64,000 bases of DNA from positions 6,561,584-6,625,583 of the forward strand of contig NC_009142.1 in the NCBI RefSeq assembly GCF_000062885.1. Direction: 5' to 3'. Source of the DNA: Saccharopolyspora erythraea NRRL 2338 (GTDB lineage Bacteria; Actinomycetota; Actinomycetes; Mycobacteriales; Pseudonocardiaceae). Every line of letters begins with the position of its first letter. Position 1 is the stretch's first letter. The notes under the pieces were generated by a model. That model saw only the letters and a list, made by a program, of their open reading frames with translations. It had not been told where the DNA came from and searched no databases. The position numbers and the translations under genes were made by a program. Shown one piece after another: positions 27,616-37,045 of the stretch.

Positions 27616-28707
27616 GTGACGTCCAAGATCCACACATCCGGCACCGCGGTGACCGGGGACGGTGCCGCCCAGGCCGGTGCCGGGCCCCGGTACGGCGGCG
27701 ACCACGGCTCCAACGGAGACCGCGGTCGCGCGCAGCCGGGCACCGTGGACGTCGACGCGCTGCACAGCACCATCCAGCGGATCGCCGCCAACGTCGAGCA
27801 GGTGCTCGTCGGCAAGCCCGAGGTCGTCCGGATCGCGCTGGTCACGCTGCTGGCCGAGGGCCACCTGCTGGTCGAGGACGTGCCGGGCGTCGGCAAGACG
27901 TCGCTGGCCAAGGCGCTCGCCCGCTCCATCGACTGCACCGTCAGCCGCATCCAGTTCACGCCCGACCTGCTGCCCAGCGACATCACCGGCGTCTCCATCT
28001 TCAACCGCCAGCGCGAGAGCTTCGAGTTCCGCGCAGGCCCGGTCTTCGCCAACATCGTCGTCGGCGACGAGATCAACCGCGCCTCCCCCAAGACCCAGTC
28101 CGCGCTGCTGGAGTGCATGGAGGAGAACCAGGTCACCGTCGACGGCGAGACCTACCCGCTGCGCTCCCCGTTCATGGTGATCGCCACCCAGAACCCCATC
28201 GAGATGGAGGGCACCTACGCCCTGCCCGAGGCGCAGCGCGACCGGTTCACCGCCCGGGTCTCCATCGGCTACCCCGACGCGCAGGCCGAGCTGGCGATGG
28301 TCGACGAGCACGCGGGGCACGAGCCGCTGCGCGAGCTGCGCCCGGTCACCGACAGCGCGCAGGTGCAGTCGCTGGTGCAGACCGTGCGCGCGGTGCACGT
28401 CAGCACCGAGCTGCGCCGCTACGTCGTCGAACTGGTGACCGCCACCCGGCACCTGCCGGAGCTGCGGCTGGGCGCGTCGCCGCGGTCGACGCTCCAGCTC
28501 GTGCGCGCCGCCCGCGCGCAGGCGGCGCTGTCCGGGCGCGACTTCGTGGTACCCGACGACGTCCAGGCGGTGGCCGTGCCGGTGCTGGCGCACCGCCTGG
28601 TGCTCACCAGCGAGGCCCGCGCCACCCGGCGCTCGGCCTCCGACCTGGTCCGCCAGCTGCTGACCCGCATCTCCGTGCCGCGCGGTGACGGTGGCGGGCG
28701 GCGCTAG
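27616..28707 (+). CDS. MoxR-family AAA+ ATPase
   Basis: 363-residue chaperone-like ATPase. A disordered N-terminal tail of about 42 residues is followed by the AAA+ core: Walker A PGVGKTS (90-96), the MoxR-typical RIQFTPDLLPSDITG, Walker B VVGDEINRASPKTQ (148-160), sensor 1 ATQNPIEMEGTYALPEAQRDRF and a C-terminal lid. GTG 27616 follows GGAGG. It heads a three-gene unit with DUF58 and transglutaminase genes; such trios are common, and MoxR is thought to mature or activate the DUF58 partner. Confidence 0.93.
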   Translation: MTSKIHTSGTAVTGDGAAQAGAGPRYGGDHGSNGDRGRAQPGTVDVDALHSTIQRIAANVEQVLVGKPEVVRIALVTLLAEGHLLVEDVPGVGKTSLAKALARSIDCTVSRIQFTPDLLPSDITGVSIFNRQRESFEFRAGPVFANIVVGDEINRASPKTQSALLECMEENQVTVDGETYPLRSPFMVIATQNPIEMEGTYALPEAQRDRFTARVSIGYPDAQAELAMVDEHAGHEPLRELRPVTDSAQVQSLVQTVRAVHVSTELRRYVVELVTATRHLPELRLGASPRSTLQLVRAARAQAALSGRDFVVPDDVQAVAVPVLAHRLVLTSEARATRRSASDLVRQLLTRISVPRGDGGGRR

Positions 28708-28709
28708 CC

Positions 28710-29969
28710 ATGCTCTCCGGCCTGACGATCCGGGGCCGATGCCTGCTGGCCGCGGGCGTGGCCGCCGGCGTGTGCTCGCTCATCCTCGACGAGCGCGACC
28801 TGCTGCGGGTCTCGGCGTTCGTGGCCGCCCTGCCGCTGCTGGCGCTGCTGCTGGCGGGCCGCTCGCGCTTCGGCCTGGCGGCCCGCCGCGAGGTCCTGCC
28901 GATGCGGGTCCCGGTCGGGTCGCAGGCGCTGGTGCGGCTGCACATCACCGGCACCGGGCGGCTGCCCGTCGGCGGGCTCCAGCTCGAGGACGGCACCCCG
29001 CACGCGCTCGGCGGCCGTCCGCGGTTCCGGCTGTCCGACGTCCCCCGCCGCGGCGGCGCGGTCCTGGAGTACGACGTGCAGCCGTCGTTGCGCGGCGTGC
29101 ACCAGATCGGCCCGCTGCGCACGCGCGTCGGCGACCCGTTCGGGCTGTCGGAGTTCGAGCGCGAGCTGGGCGGGCGCAGCAGGGTGGTCGCGGTGCCCAG
29201 GGTGGTGCCGCTGGGCGGGATGCCCGCGGGCTCCGGGCTCGGCACCGGCGAGGACGGCACCACCCGGATGCGCGCCGGGCACGGCGACGACGACTCGATG
29301 GTGCGCCAGTACCGCCACGGTGACGAGATGCGGCGCGTGCACTGGAAGACCACCGCGCGCCGCGACGAGCTGATGGTGCGGGCCGAGGAACGCCCGTGGC
29401 AGGGCGGCACGACGGTGCTGCTGGACCGGCGCTCGGCCGCCCACCGCGGCACCGGCGCGCGCTCCAGCATCGAGTGGGCCGTCTCGGCGGCGGCCAGCAT
29501 CAGCCTGCACCTGAACCGGCACGGCAGGCAGGTCCGGCTGGTCACCGAGGACGGCCGCCAGCTCGCAGGCGGCTCCGGCCCCGCGGACGGCGGGCACGAC
29601 GACGAGGCGGTGCTGGACTCGCTGGCCGCGCTGCGCCCGTCCACCCAGCGCGACCTGGTGTGCGGCCGCGACCCGGGCAACGGCCAGGAGCTGGTCGCGG
29701 TGCTCGGCGAGACCACGACGGCCGCCGTCGCCGAGCTGACCCGGCTGCGCCCCCAGGAGGCCAGGAGCCTCGCGCTGCTGCTGGACGTCCGGGCCTGGAG
29801 CGGGCAGCCCGCCGACGGCGGCTTCGACCCGCAGGTGACGGCCCGCAGGCTGCGCGCGGCGGGGTGGACCGTGGTGATCGTCGGCGGTCCCCGCACCTCC
29901 ACCGCCGAGGCGTGGGGCCGGCTCTGCCAGGACAGCGACGGGACCACGGGGACAGGAGTGGCGTCGTGA
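28710..29969 (+). CDS. DUF58 domain membrane protein
   Basis: 419 residues. Two adjacent N-terminal membrane helices (about 8-50) are followed by a beta-rich region and the DUF58 signature GDDDSMVRQYRHGDEMRRVHWKTTARRDELMVRAEE near residues 190-230, then a von Willebrand A-like fold ending VVIVGGPRTS. Starts two bases after the moxR stop and ends overlapping the transglutaminase GTG (GTGA). Its role with MoxR is inferred from family context. Confidence 0.9.
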   Translation: MLSGLTIRGRCLLAAGVAAGVCSLILDERDLLRVSAFVAALPLLALLLAGRSRFGLAARREVLPMRVPVGSQALVRLHITGTGRLPVGGLQLEDGTPHALGGRPRFRLSDVPRRGGAVLEYDVQPSLRGVHQIGPLRTRVGDPFGLSEFERELGGRSRVVAVPRVVPLGGMPAGSGLGTGEDGTTRMRAGHGDDDSMVRQYRHGDEMRRVHWKTTARRDELMVRAEERPWQGGTTVLLDRRSAAHRGTGARSSIEWAVSAAASISLHLNRHGRQVRLVTEDGRQLAGGSGPADGGHDDEAVLDSLAALRPSTQRDLVCGRDPGNGQELVAVLGETTTAAVAELTRLRPQEARSLALLLDVRAWSGQPADGGFDPQVTARRLRAAGWTVVIVGGPRTSTAEAWGRLCQDSDGTTGTGVAS

Positions 29970-32221
29970 GCGCTGGACCCGGAGACGTGAGCGCCGGATC
30001 CGGCCGGGTGGTCGACACCTCCACCGTCTCGTCGGCCGCGGCGGCCATGTCGGTCGCGCTCGCCTCGACCGCCTTCTCCGGGGTGATCGCCGACGCGCGC
30101 TGGGTGATCCCCGCGCTGCTGACCATCGGGCTGGTCGCCGGGACGGGCGTCTTCGGCCGGACGATGCGCTGGTGGCCCCCGCTGGTGGTGCTCGTGCAGG
30201 GGCTGGCGCTGACCACCGCGCTGACCACGCTGTTCACCAAGCAGGCGTTGCTGGGTTTCCTGCCCGGTCCGGCCGCGCTCGGCGAGCTGTCCGGGGAGCT
30301 GACCCGCGCGCTGGACCTGGTGCGCGAGGGCGTGCCGCCGGTACCCGCCGAGACGGCGTTGCAGGCGCTGGTCTGCCTGGGGCTGGGCCTGGTCGCGATA
30401 CTCGTCGACATCATCGCGGTGGCGTTGCAGGCTCCTGCGGTGGCCGGGCTGGTGCTGCTCTGCGTCTACGCCATCCCCGCGTCGCTGGCCGACGACATGC
30501 TGCCGTGGTGGAGCTTCGTGGGCGGCGCGCTGGCGTTCGCGCTGCTGCTGGCCTCCGGCGGCCACCACCAGCGCTGGCAGCGGCGGGAGAGCCGCGACGC
30601 GGTCGCGGGCAACATCTTCGGCCGCACGACCAGCGCGGTCGCCGGTGCCTCCGTGGTGATCGCGCTGCTCACCGGGACGGTGTTCACCGGCGTGGGCACC
30701 GAGGGCAGGCTGCCCGGCGCGGGCACCACCGGCTTCGGAACCTCCAGCGGCGGCGTCGGCCTGCAGCCGTTCACCTCGCTGCGCGGTCAGCTCGACCGCA
30801 GCCGCACCGTCGACCTGTTCCGGGTGCGCGGCCTGACCCGGGAGACCTACCTGCGGGCGATGACGCTGCGCAAGTTCGACCCGGCCAACGGCTGGAAGAT
30901 GGACGGCCTCACCCAGGGCGTGGACGCCAGCCAGCCGCTGCCGCTGCCCGAGGGCACCGACATCTCCACCGGCACCCCGATGCGGGTGGACATCGAACCG
31001 CTGGGCTACCGCGACCCCTGGCTGCCGGTCTTCGGCACCCCCGAGGTGGTGTCGGGGATGGGGCCGGACTGGCGCTACGACCCGGCCGCCGGGATCGTGT
31101 TCACCCAGACCCGGCAGCAGAGCAGGCCCTACTCCGAGCAGCTCACGCTCTCCTCCCCCACCCCGCAGCAGCTGCGCAGCGCCAACGGACCGGTCCGGAT
31201 CGACCCCGCCTACCTGGACACCACCGGCATCCCGCCCGAGGTCGCAGACCTCGCGAGGCGGCTCACCGCCGACCAGCCGACCGACTTCGACAAGGCCACC
31301 GCGCTCAACAGGTTCTTCACCGACCCGTCCAACGGCTTCTCCTACGAGCTGGAGACCGCGCCCCCGTCGAGCAGCAGCGCGCTGTCGGACTTCCTGTTCC
31401 GCGGAAAGCGGGGCTACTGCGAGCAGTTCGCGTCGTCGATGGCGGTGCTGCTGCGGGCGGCGGGCATCCCGTCGCGGGTCGCGGTCGGCTTCACCTCCGG
31501 CTACCAGGACGGCGACGCGCGCATGATCACCACCGACGACGCGCACGCCTGGGTGGAGGCCTACTTCCCGGGATGGGGCTGGACGACCTTCGACCCGACC
31601 CCGCTGGACGACGGCCGGACGTCGCTGCCGGACTACCTGCACCGCGAACCCGCACCCGGCCAGGCCCTCCCGCCGCCGGGAGTGTCGACCCCACCGACGC
31701 CGACATCCCCCGGCCAGCAGCCGCAGCCGGGCGTCGTGGACGACGGCGAGCGCAACGCCGTGCCGCAGCCCGGCCGCACCGACACCGGCAGCGGGCCGTG
31801 GCCGGCGGTGCTGCTGGTCGTGCTGGTGGCCCTGGTGATCGCCGCGTGTCCCGCCGCGCTACGAGAGGCGCGCAGGCGGCTGCGCCTGCGGACGGTGGCC
31901 GAAGGCGGCCCCGGCGCGGCCGGAGTGGCGTGGCGGGAGCTGCTCGACGAGTTCTGGGACCGCGGAACGCGGCCGGAGGCCGCCCGGACGGTCCGCCACA
32001 GCGCCAACGCGCTCATCGACGGCTACGCACTCGACGCCGAAGGCTCCCGTGCCGTGCGGGCGCTCGTGGGCGCCGTGGAGCGGGAGTGGTACGCGCCGTC
32101 GGACCGCGAACCGGACCCGGCCGTCGCCGAGTCCCTGCGCGAAGCGGTGGCCGCCCTCCACCGGAGCGCGCCGCTGAGCTGGCAGGACCGCCTGCTGCCG
32201 CGCTCGGTGCTGCGCCGGTAG
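29966..32221 (+). CDS. Transglutaminase-like membrane protein (TgpA type)
   Basis: 751 residues. Five to six N-terminal membrane helices (about 20-240) precede an extracellular domain, the transglutaminase core with GKRGYCEQFASSMAVLLRAAGIPSRVAVGF (catalytic Cys) and TDDAHAWVEAYFPGWGWTTFDPTP (His and Asp), a Pro-rich linker, a further helix (PAVLLVVLVALVIAACPA) and a cytoplasmic DUF4129-like tail. GTG 29966 overlaps the DUF58 stop. It probably acts on envelope proteins or wall peptides; substrate unknown. Confidence 0.92.
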   Translation: MSAGPGDVSAGSGRVVDTSTVSSAAAAMSVALASTAFSGVIADARWVIPALLTIGLVAGTGVFGRTMRWWPPLVVLVQGLALTTALTTLFTKQALLGFLPGPAALGELSGELTRALDLVREGVPPVPAETALQALVCLGLGLVAILVDIIAVALQAPAVAGLVLLCVYAIPASLADDMLPWWSFVGGALAFALLLASGGHHQRWQRRESRDAVAGNIFGRTTSAVAGASVVIALLTGTVFTGVGTEGRLPGAGTTGFGTSSGGVGLQPFTSLRGQLDRSRTVDLFRVRGLTRETYLRAMTLRKFDPANGWKMDGLTQGVDASQPLPLPEGTDISTGTPMRVDIEPLGYRDPWLPVFGTPEVVSGMGPDWRYDPAAGIVFTQTRQQSRPYSEQLTLSSPTPQQLRSANGPVRIDPAYLDTTGIPPEVADLARRLTADQPTDFDKATALNRFFTDPSNGFSYELETAPPSSSSALSDFLFRGKRGYCEQFASSMAVLLRAAGIPSRVAVGFTSGYQDGDARMITTDDAHAWVEAYFPGWGWTTFDPTPLDDGRTSLPDYLHREPAPGQALPPPGVSTPPTPTSPGQQPQPGVVDDGERNAVPQPGRTDTGSGPWPAVLLVVLVALVIAACPAALREARRRLRLRTVAEGGPGAAGVAWRELLDEFWDRGTRPEAARTVRHSANALIDGYALDAEGSRAVRALVGAVEREWYAPSDREPDPAVAESLREAVAALHRSAPLSWQDRLLPRSVLRR

Positions 32222-32239
32222 GGCCGCACCGGTTCAGCG

Positions 32240-32278
32240 CCGGTGTCCGGTGCCGTGGCATCCGGCATGGGACACCGG
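32240..32278. terminator. Possible terminator after the transglutaminase gene
   Basis: CCGGTGTCC (32240-32248) pairs with GGACACCGG (32270-32278) across a 21-base loop, 18 bases after the stop codon. Confidence 0.4.
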
Positions 32279-32455
32279 TGCTGTGATGGTCGGCAGCGGC
32301 CACCGGAGGCTGTTCAGGACACCGGAGGTCTCGCCGTCGAGCAGCCGCCCCGCGCACCGGCGACGGCCGGCACCCGCGTGTGCAACCTCACCCAGACATG
32401 AAGCGATCGCCGACCGATATCCGGACGGCGATCACCGCACACCACACAGGTTCGG

Positions 32456-32872
32456 TTATTGCTCGAAGCGCTTGCGGAAGCGCTCCTCCATCCGCCTCGC
32501 GAGGGAGCTGCGGCCGCGGCTCTCGGGCTTCTTCCGGCCGCCGCCGGACCTCCCGCCGCCGTCCTCCGCTTCCGGCTCGCTGTCCTCCCCGCCACCACGC
32601 ATGGCAGACCAGACCATCAATGTTCCGCCGAACATCACGAGGAAGCCGACCACGCTCACCACAGGGATATCGGCCGCCCTGACCGGTATCACCACGCCGA
32701 GCACCAGCAGGATCAACCCCAGCGCGAACACGGCGATGCCCTGCAGGCGACGACGCCTGGAAGGGCGGTGCAACCGTCCTCCGCGCACGCTGGAGGCGAA
32801 CTTGGGATCCTCGGCGTAGAGCGCGCGCTCGATCTGATCGAGCAGTCGCTGCTCGTGCTCGGAGAGTGGCAT
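32456..32872 (-). CDS. DUF3040 membrane protein
   Basis: 138-residue actinobacterial protein. The DUF3040 signature MPLSEHEQRLLDQIERALYAEDPKFASSV begins at the start codon, followed by a basic stretch, two membrane helices (GIAVFALGLILLVLGVVIPV and VVSVVGFLVMFGGTLMVWSA) and a charged C-terminal tail. ATG 32872 with GGAGGAG upstream is preferred to the longer frame from 33016. DUF3040 genes commonly lie near the mraZ cluster in actinobacteria. Function unknown. Confidence 0.9.
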   Translation of the reverse strand: MPLSEHEQRLLDQIERALYAEDPKFASSVRGGRLHRPSRRRRLQGIAVFALGLILLVLGVVIPVRAADIPVVSVVGFLVMFGGTLMVWSAMRGGGEDSEPEAEDGGGRSGGGRKKPESRGRSSLARRMEERFRKRFEQ

Positions 32873-33177
32873 GGCTCCTCCTCCGGCACAGTGTCTCAGT
32901 GGCGCCGGAGACCCGAGAGGGATTCGGACCCTCCGGGCGGGGACCCGGCGAACGCTTGGGGGCGTCACCCACGAGGATACGGTTCCGGCGACGCGACGAC
33001 TACCCGGTCCCCGCACGAGTGCGCGGCGAGTTGCCTACATCATCCCGTCGGGGCAGTGCCGTCGGGAGATCTCGGCAGCGCCAGGTTGGGAAGGCCCTTC
33101 ACCGCCCGGTCGCGGAAACCCGGACGGGCCGGCCGCCGGGCTCCGGCCGCCGTGTCCCGCCGCCGCGGCCGGCGTCG

Positions 33178-33912
33178 TCAGCCGCCGACGCGGCCGATCG
33201 CGTGCAGCCGGGTGGCGATGTCGCGCAGCGGCGGCCGGGCGGCCGCGAGCCGCTCCAGCTCCGCCAGCGACTCCGCGGCTCCGGTGGTGCTCTCCAGCAC
33301 CGACCCCGGGACGATGTCGCTGAGCACGCCCTGGCCCTGGATCAGCTCGACGTCCATCCCCGCTTCGCGCATGGCCCGCTCGACGCTGTCGCTGTCGAAC
33401 CGGCGTTGCAGCGTGTCGGCGGCGCAGTCGTGCAGCCTGCCGTCGGGGTCCTGGAACAGCTTCAGCGCCTCGGTGACCCGGCCGGTCAGGGCCCGCGCCA
33501 GCACCGCCGCGTGCCGGTTGGCGACCAGCACCGACACCGCGCCGCCGGGGGCGGTCGCCGCCGCCATCTCGCGCAGCGCCGCGGCCACGTCGTCGACGAC
33601 CTCCAGCAGCCCGTGCCCGAGCACCAGGTCGGCGCCGCCCTCCGGGCTGATCGCGTGCAGCGCGTCGGTGTCGCCCTGCAACGGCGTGATCCGGTCGGCC
33701 ACCCCGGCGTCGGCGGCCCGGCGCTGCAACGTGGCGAGTGCGTTGGGGCTGGGGTCCACGACGGTCACGGCGCAGCCCGCGGAGGCCAGGGGTACCGCCC
33801 ACACGCCGCTGCCGCCACCGACGTCGAGCACCCGCGGCGGCTGACCGCCCCGCCGCTTCCGCGCTTGGGCGAGTTCGGCTTCCAGCACCCGGTGGACCGC
33901 GTCGGATCTCAT
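33178..33912 (-). CDS. Class I SAM-dependent methyltransferase
   Basis: 244 residues with motif I VLDVGGGSGVWAVPLASAGCAVTVVDPSP, then GGADLVLGHGLLEVVDD and LREMAAATAPGGAVSVLVANRHAAV, the pattern of SmtA/UbiE-like small-molecule or tRNA methyltransferases. ATG 33912 has no ribosome site, but TATTAC lies about 12 bases upstream, so it may be leaderless. It is divergent from the ParA-like gene. Substrate cannot be read from the sequence. Confidence 0.85.
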   Translation of the reverse strand: MRSDAVHRVLEAELAQARKRRGGQPPRVLDVGGGSGVWAVPLASAGCAVTVVDPSPNALATLQRRAADAGVADRITPLQGDTDALHAISPEGGADLVLGHGLLEVVDDVAAALREMAAATAPGGAVSVLVANRHAAVLARALTGRVTEALKLFQDPDGRLHDCAADTLQRRFDSDSVERAMREAGMDVELIQGQGVLSDIVPGSVLESTTGAAESLAELERLAAARPPLRDIATRLHAIGRVGG

Positions 33913-34017
33913 GAGCGCCAAGCGTAATAGCGGGTCACGCGGGCTGTTCACGTGGCGTGCGGTCACGGATTGACGAGCAGGACACGAGATCACCACGCAG
34001 TTCCGTAGGCTACGGGC

Positions 34018-34866
34018 GTGCATACGGTGGCAGTGCTGAGTCTCAAGGGTGGCGTGGGCAAGACGACCGTGGTGCTCGGCCTCGCTTCGGCGGCCATGCG
34101 CCGCGGGGTGCGAACCCTGGTCGTGGACCTGGATCCGCAGTGCAACGCGACCGCATGCCTGGAGCCGGACGCAACCGACAAGGAGCTCGGCGACGTGCTG
34201 GCCGACCCGCGCCCGGAGGTGCTGCGCGCTGCGGTCGCGCCCAGCGCGTGGGGCGAGGAGGTCGACGTCCTGGTCGGCTCGGAGGACGGCGAGCTGCACA
34301 ACGGCCACCACCCCGACGACGAGCACCTCTCCAAACTCACAACGGCGTTGTCACAGCTGGACGAGCTGATCGCCGACGGCGAGCTGCCGTACCAGCTGGT
34401 GCTGCTGGACTGCCCGCCGTCGCTGGGCAGGCTGACCCGCTCCGCGCTGGTGGCCGCCGACCGGGCGCTGCTGGTCACCGAGCCGACGATCTTCGCCGTC
34501 TCCGGCGTCCAGCGCGCTTTCGAGGCGGTGCAGGCCGAACGGGAGGCCAGCAACCCGCGGTTGCAGCCCCTGGGCGTGGTGGTCAACCGGGTCCGGCCGC
34601 GGTCGCACGAGCACCAGTACCGCATCGAGGAGCTCCGGGAGATCTTCGGCCCGCTGGTGATGCCGGTCGCGCTGCCCGACCGGCTCGCCGTGCAGCAGGC
34701 GCAGGGCGCCTGCATGCCGATCCACCAGTGGGGAACGCCGGGCGCGCGCGAGGTCGCGCTGGCGTTCAACCTGCTGCTGGCGCGCACCCTGCGGGCGGGC
34801 CGGGTCGACCGAAACGCGGAGCTGGACGACTTCGACGACGAGGAGTTCGAGGAAGCCGCCGAATGA
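34018..34866 (+). CDS. ParA-family ATPase
   Basis: 282 residues. Deviant Walker A KGGVGKTTVVLG at residue 10, switch I VVDLDPQCNATACL, Walker B QLVLLDCPPSLGRLTRSAL and a C-terminal helix region ending in a very acidic tail (DDFDDEEFEEAAE). No ParB is adjacent, so this is an orphan ParA/MinD-like positioning ATPase rather than the chromosomal partition pair. GTG 34018 has TAGGCT seven bases upstream and no ribosome site, suggesting a leaderless transcript. Confidence 0.9.
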   Translation: MHTVAVLSLKGGVGKTTVVLGLASAAMRRGVRTLVVDLDPQCNATACLEPDATDKELGDVLADPRPEVLRAAVAPSAWGEEVDVLVGSEDGELHNGHHPDDEHLSKLTTALSQLDELIADGELPYQLVLLDCPPSLGRLTRSALVAADRALLVTEPTIFAVSGVQRAFEAVQAEREASNPRLQPLGVVVNRVRPRSHEHQYRIEELREIFGPLVMPVALPDRLAVQQAQGACMPIHQWGTPGAREVALAFNLLLARTLRAGRVDRNAELDDFDDEEFEEAAE

Positions 34867-34994
34867 CCGGGCCGGCGCCCTCGTGCACCGCTCCACGGCG
34901 CTCTTCCGGCGTGAACAGGTGCGAGCATGGGGACCGGGCACCGCAGGTGTCCCGCGGGGGCTGAAGCCGGCGCTGGAAGGGCGGTGAGCCTGCT

Positions 34995-35822
34995 CTGCCG
35001 GAGGGCGACACGGTCTTCCTTGCCTGCCACCGGTTGCACGAGGCGCTGGCGGGCGAGGTGCTGGTGCGCGGCGAGCTCCGGCATCCCAGACTGGCCGAGG
35101 TCGACCTGGCGGGCCGCACCGTGCGCGAGGTCCGCCCCGCGGGCAAGCACCTGCTGATCCGGTTCGACGGCGACCGCACGCTGCACAGCCACCTGCGGAT
35201 GGACGGCGCCTGGCACGTCTACTCACCGGGCGCGCGGTGGCGCCGTCCCGGTCACCAGGCACGGGCGATCCTGGCGACGGAGCAGCGCAGCGCCGTCGGC
35301 TTCAACCTGCACGACCTGCACCTGCTGCGGACCGGCGACGAACGCCGGCTGATCGGTCACCTCGGTCCCGACCTGCTGTCGCCGGACTGGGACGAGTCCG
35401 CCGCGCTGGAGGCGGTCCGGCGGCTGACCGCCGAGCCCGACCGCGAGATCGGGCTGGCCCTGCTGGACCAGAGCGTGGTCGCCGGGGTCGGGAACCTCTA
35501 CAAGACCGAGGTCTGCTTCCTGCTCGGCAGCACCCCGTGGACGCCGGTGTCCGAAGTGGACGCCGCCGAGGCCGTCCGGCTCTCCCGCGAGCTGCTGCTG
35601 CGCAACGCCTGGCACCCGGAGCAGTCCACGACCGGCGACACGCGGCGCGGGCGGACGCACTGGATCTACGGGCGCCGGACGTGCCTGCGATGCGGCGGCG
35701 CGGTCCGGCGAGGCGTGCAGGGGCACGGGATCGAGGAACGCGTGGCCTACCACTGCCCGAACTGCCAGCGCGGGGCTCAGGACGAGCGGCGGGCGTCGGC
35801 CAGGCGGCGCAGCAGCGGGTAG
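34995..35822 (+). CDS. nei2: Nei2-type DNA glycosylase/AP lyase (CTG start)
   Basis: Fpg/Nei-family base-excision repair enzyme. The family needs proline directly after the initiator Met. Here the matching sequence MPEGDTV is encoded with CTG at 34995 as the only possible first codon: the frame is open back to a TGA at 34962 and contains no ATG, GTG or TTG before it. The next candidate, TTG 35034, would delete the catalytic Pro and Glu. The H2TH region (LLDQSVVAGVGNLYKTEV) and a C-terminal zinc finger (CLRC and CPNC) are intact, 275 residues. The 3' end overlaps the convergent permease gene by 46 bases. Confidence 0.9.
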   Translation: MPEGDTVFLACHRLHEALAGEVLVRGELRHPRLAEVDLAGRTVREVRPAGKHLLIRFDGDRTLHSHLRMDGAWHVYSPGARWRRPGHQARAILATEQRSAVGFNLHDLHLLRTGDERRLIGHLGPDLLSPDWDESAALEAVRRLTAEPDREIGLALLDQSVVAGVGNLYKTEVCFLLGSTPWTPVSEVDAAEAVRLSRELLLRNAWHPEQSTTGDTRRGRTHWIYGRRTCLRCGGAVRRGVQGHGIEERVAYHCPNCQRGAQDERRASARRRSSG

Positions 35823-37045
35823 AGCAGGACGATCCCCACCGAGCCCCAGACCACGCCGGTGATCCGCAGCGCCCCGATCGAGAGCGTGAGGTCGCCGACC
35901 CCGGCGATGATCGCGGTGCCCAGCACCGCGACGTTGACCGGGTCGACGAAGTCGACCCCGGCGTCCAGCCAGATCCGCACGCCGACCATCGCGAGCATGC
36001 CGAACAGCACCAGCGTGGCGCCGCCGAGCACGCCCAGCGGGATGGTGTTGATCAGCGCGGCGAGCTTCGGGCTGAACGACAGCACCACCGACGCCCCGGC
36101 GGCGACCACGCACGCCGCCGTCGAGTAGACCCTGGTCGCGGCCATGACTCCGACGTTGGCGGCGTAGCTGCTCAGCGCCGAACCGCCCACCGAACCCGAC
36201 AGCGTGGTGGCCAGCCCGCCGCCGATGAGCGCGTCCCCGACGCTGCCGTCGAGGTTGCGGCCGGTCAGCGCCGCGACGGCCTTGAGGTGCCCGACGTGCT
36301 CGGCGACAAGCACGATCACCAGCGGCAGCACGTAGGGCACGACCGACAGGTGCACCTGCGGGGCGATCAGGTCGGGCGGTCCGAACCACGGCGCGTCGCG
36401 CAGCGCGGTCAGTCGCGCCTCGTCGAGCTGGAAGGTCACCGCCGCGTACGCCCAGCCGATCAGCACGCCCAGCAGCACCGATGCCCTGGCGAGCAGGCCG
36501 CGGCTGGCCACCGTCGCCAGCACCACCGTGCCCAGCGTCAGCGCCGCCGCGACCGGCTGCTTGTCCACCGACGCGACCGACTGCGGCGCCAGGCTCAGCC
36601 CGATCATGAGCACGACCGCGCCGGTGACGATCGGCGGCATCGACGACTCCAGCAGGCGGACGCCGAGCGCCTTGACCGCCACGCCCACGGCCGTCACGAC
36701 CAGTCCGACGACCATGATCCCGCCGAGCAGCGTGGCCGGACTCGCACCGCCGGTCTCCGACGCGACGACGAGCGGCACCACGAACGCCGCGGAGGCGCCC
36801 AGGTAGCTCGGGATGCGGTTGCGGGTGACGACGACGAACAGCAGCGTGCCCACGCCGGACAGCAGCAGGGTGGTGGTGACCGGGAAGCCGGTGACCAGCG
36901 GGACCAGCGTCGTCATGCCGAACATGGCGAACAGGTGCTGGACACCCAGGCCGAATGTGAGCGGCCAGCTCAGGCGTTCCTCGGAGGTCACGACGGCGTC
37001 GCCCAGCAAGTGTCGACCGTTGCCGTGCACGGTCCACAACGCCAC
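35777..37045 (-). CDS. NCS2 uracil/xanthine permease
   Basis: 422-residue nucleobase:cation symporter with 12-14 membrane helices. Seen are LGVQHLFAMFGMTTLVPLVTG at the N-terminus, RIPSYLGASAAFVVP, the conserved LVAEHVGHLKAVAALTGRNLDG with the substrate-binding Glu, GGSALSSYAANVGVMAATRVYST and GVLGGATLVLFGMLAMVGVRI. These are closest to uracil permeases. GTG 37045 is chosen because GAGAGGAA precedes it. A good promoter lies at 37111-37138. Confidence 0.93.
   Translation of the reverse strand: MALWTVHGNGRHLLGDAVVTSEERLSWPLTFGLGVQHLFAMFGMTTLVPLVTGFPVTTTLLLSGVGTLLFVVVTRNRIPSYLGASAAFVVPLVVASETGGASPATLLGGIMVVGLVVTAVGVAVKALGVRLLESSMPPIVTGAVVLMIGLSLAPQSVASVDKQPVAAALTLGTVVLATVASRGLLARASVLLGVLIGWAYAAVTFQLDEARLTALRDAPWFGPPDLIAPQVHLSVVPYVLPLVIVLVAEHVGHLKAVAALTGRNLDGSVGDALIGGGLATTLSGSVGGSALSSYAANVGVMAATRVYSTAACVVAAGASVVLSFSPKLAALINTIPLGVLGGATLVLFGMLAMVGVRIWLDAGVDFVDPVNVAVLGTAIIAGVGDLTLSIGALRITGVVWGSVGIVLLYPLLRRLADARRSS

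Noticed and set aside
28604-31642. Long minus-strand frame opposite moxR, DUF58 and transglutaminase genes
   Set aside because: Antisense shadow with biased composition; the plus-strand trio has clear motifs and overlapping starts.
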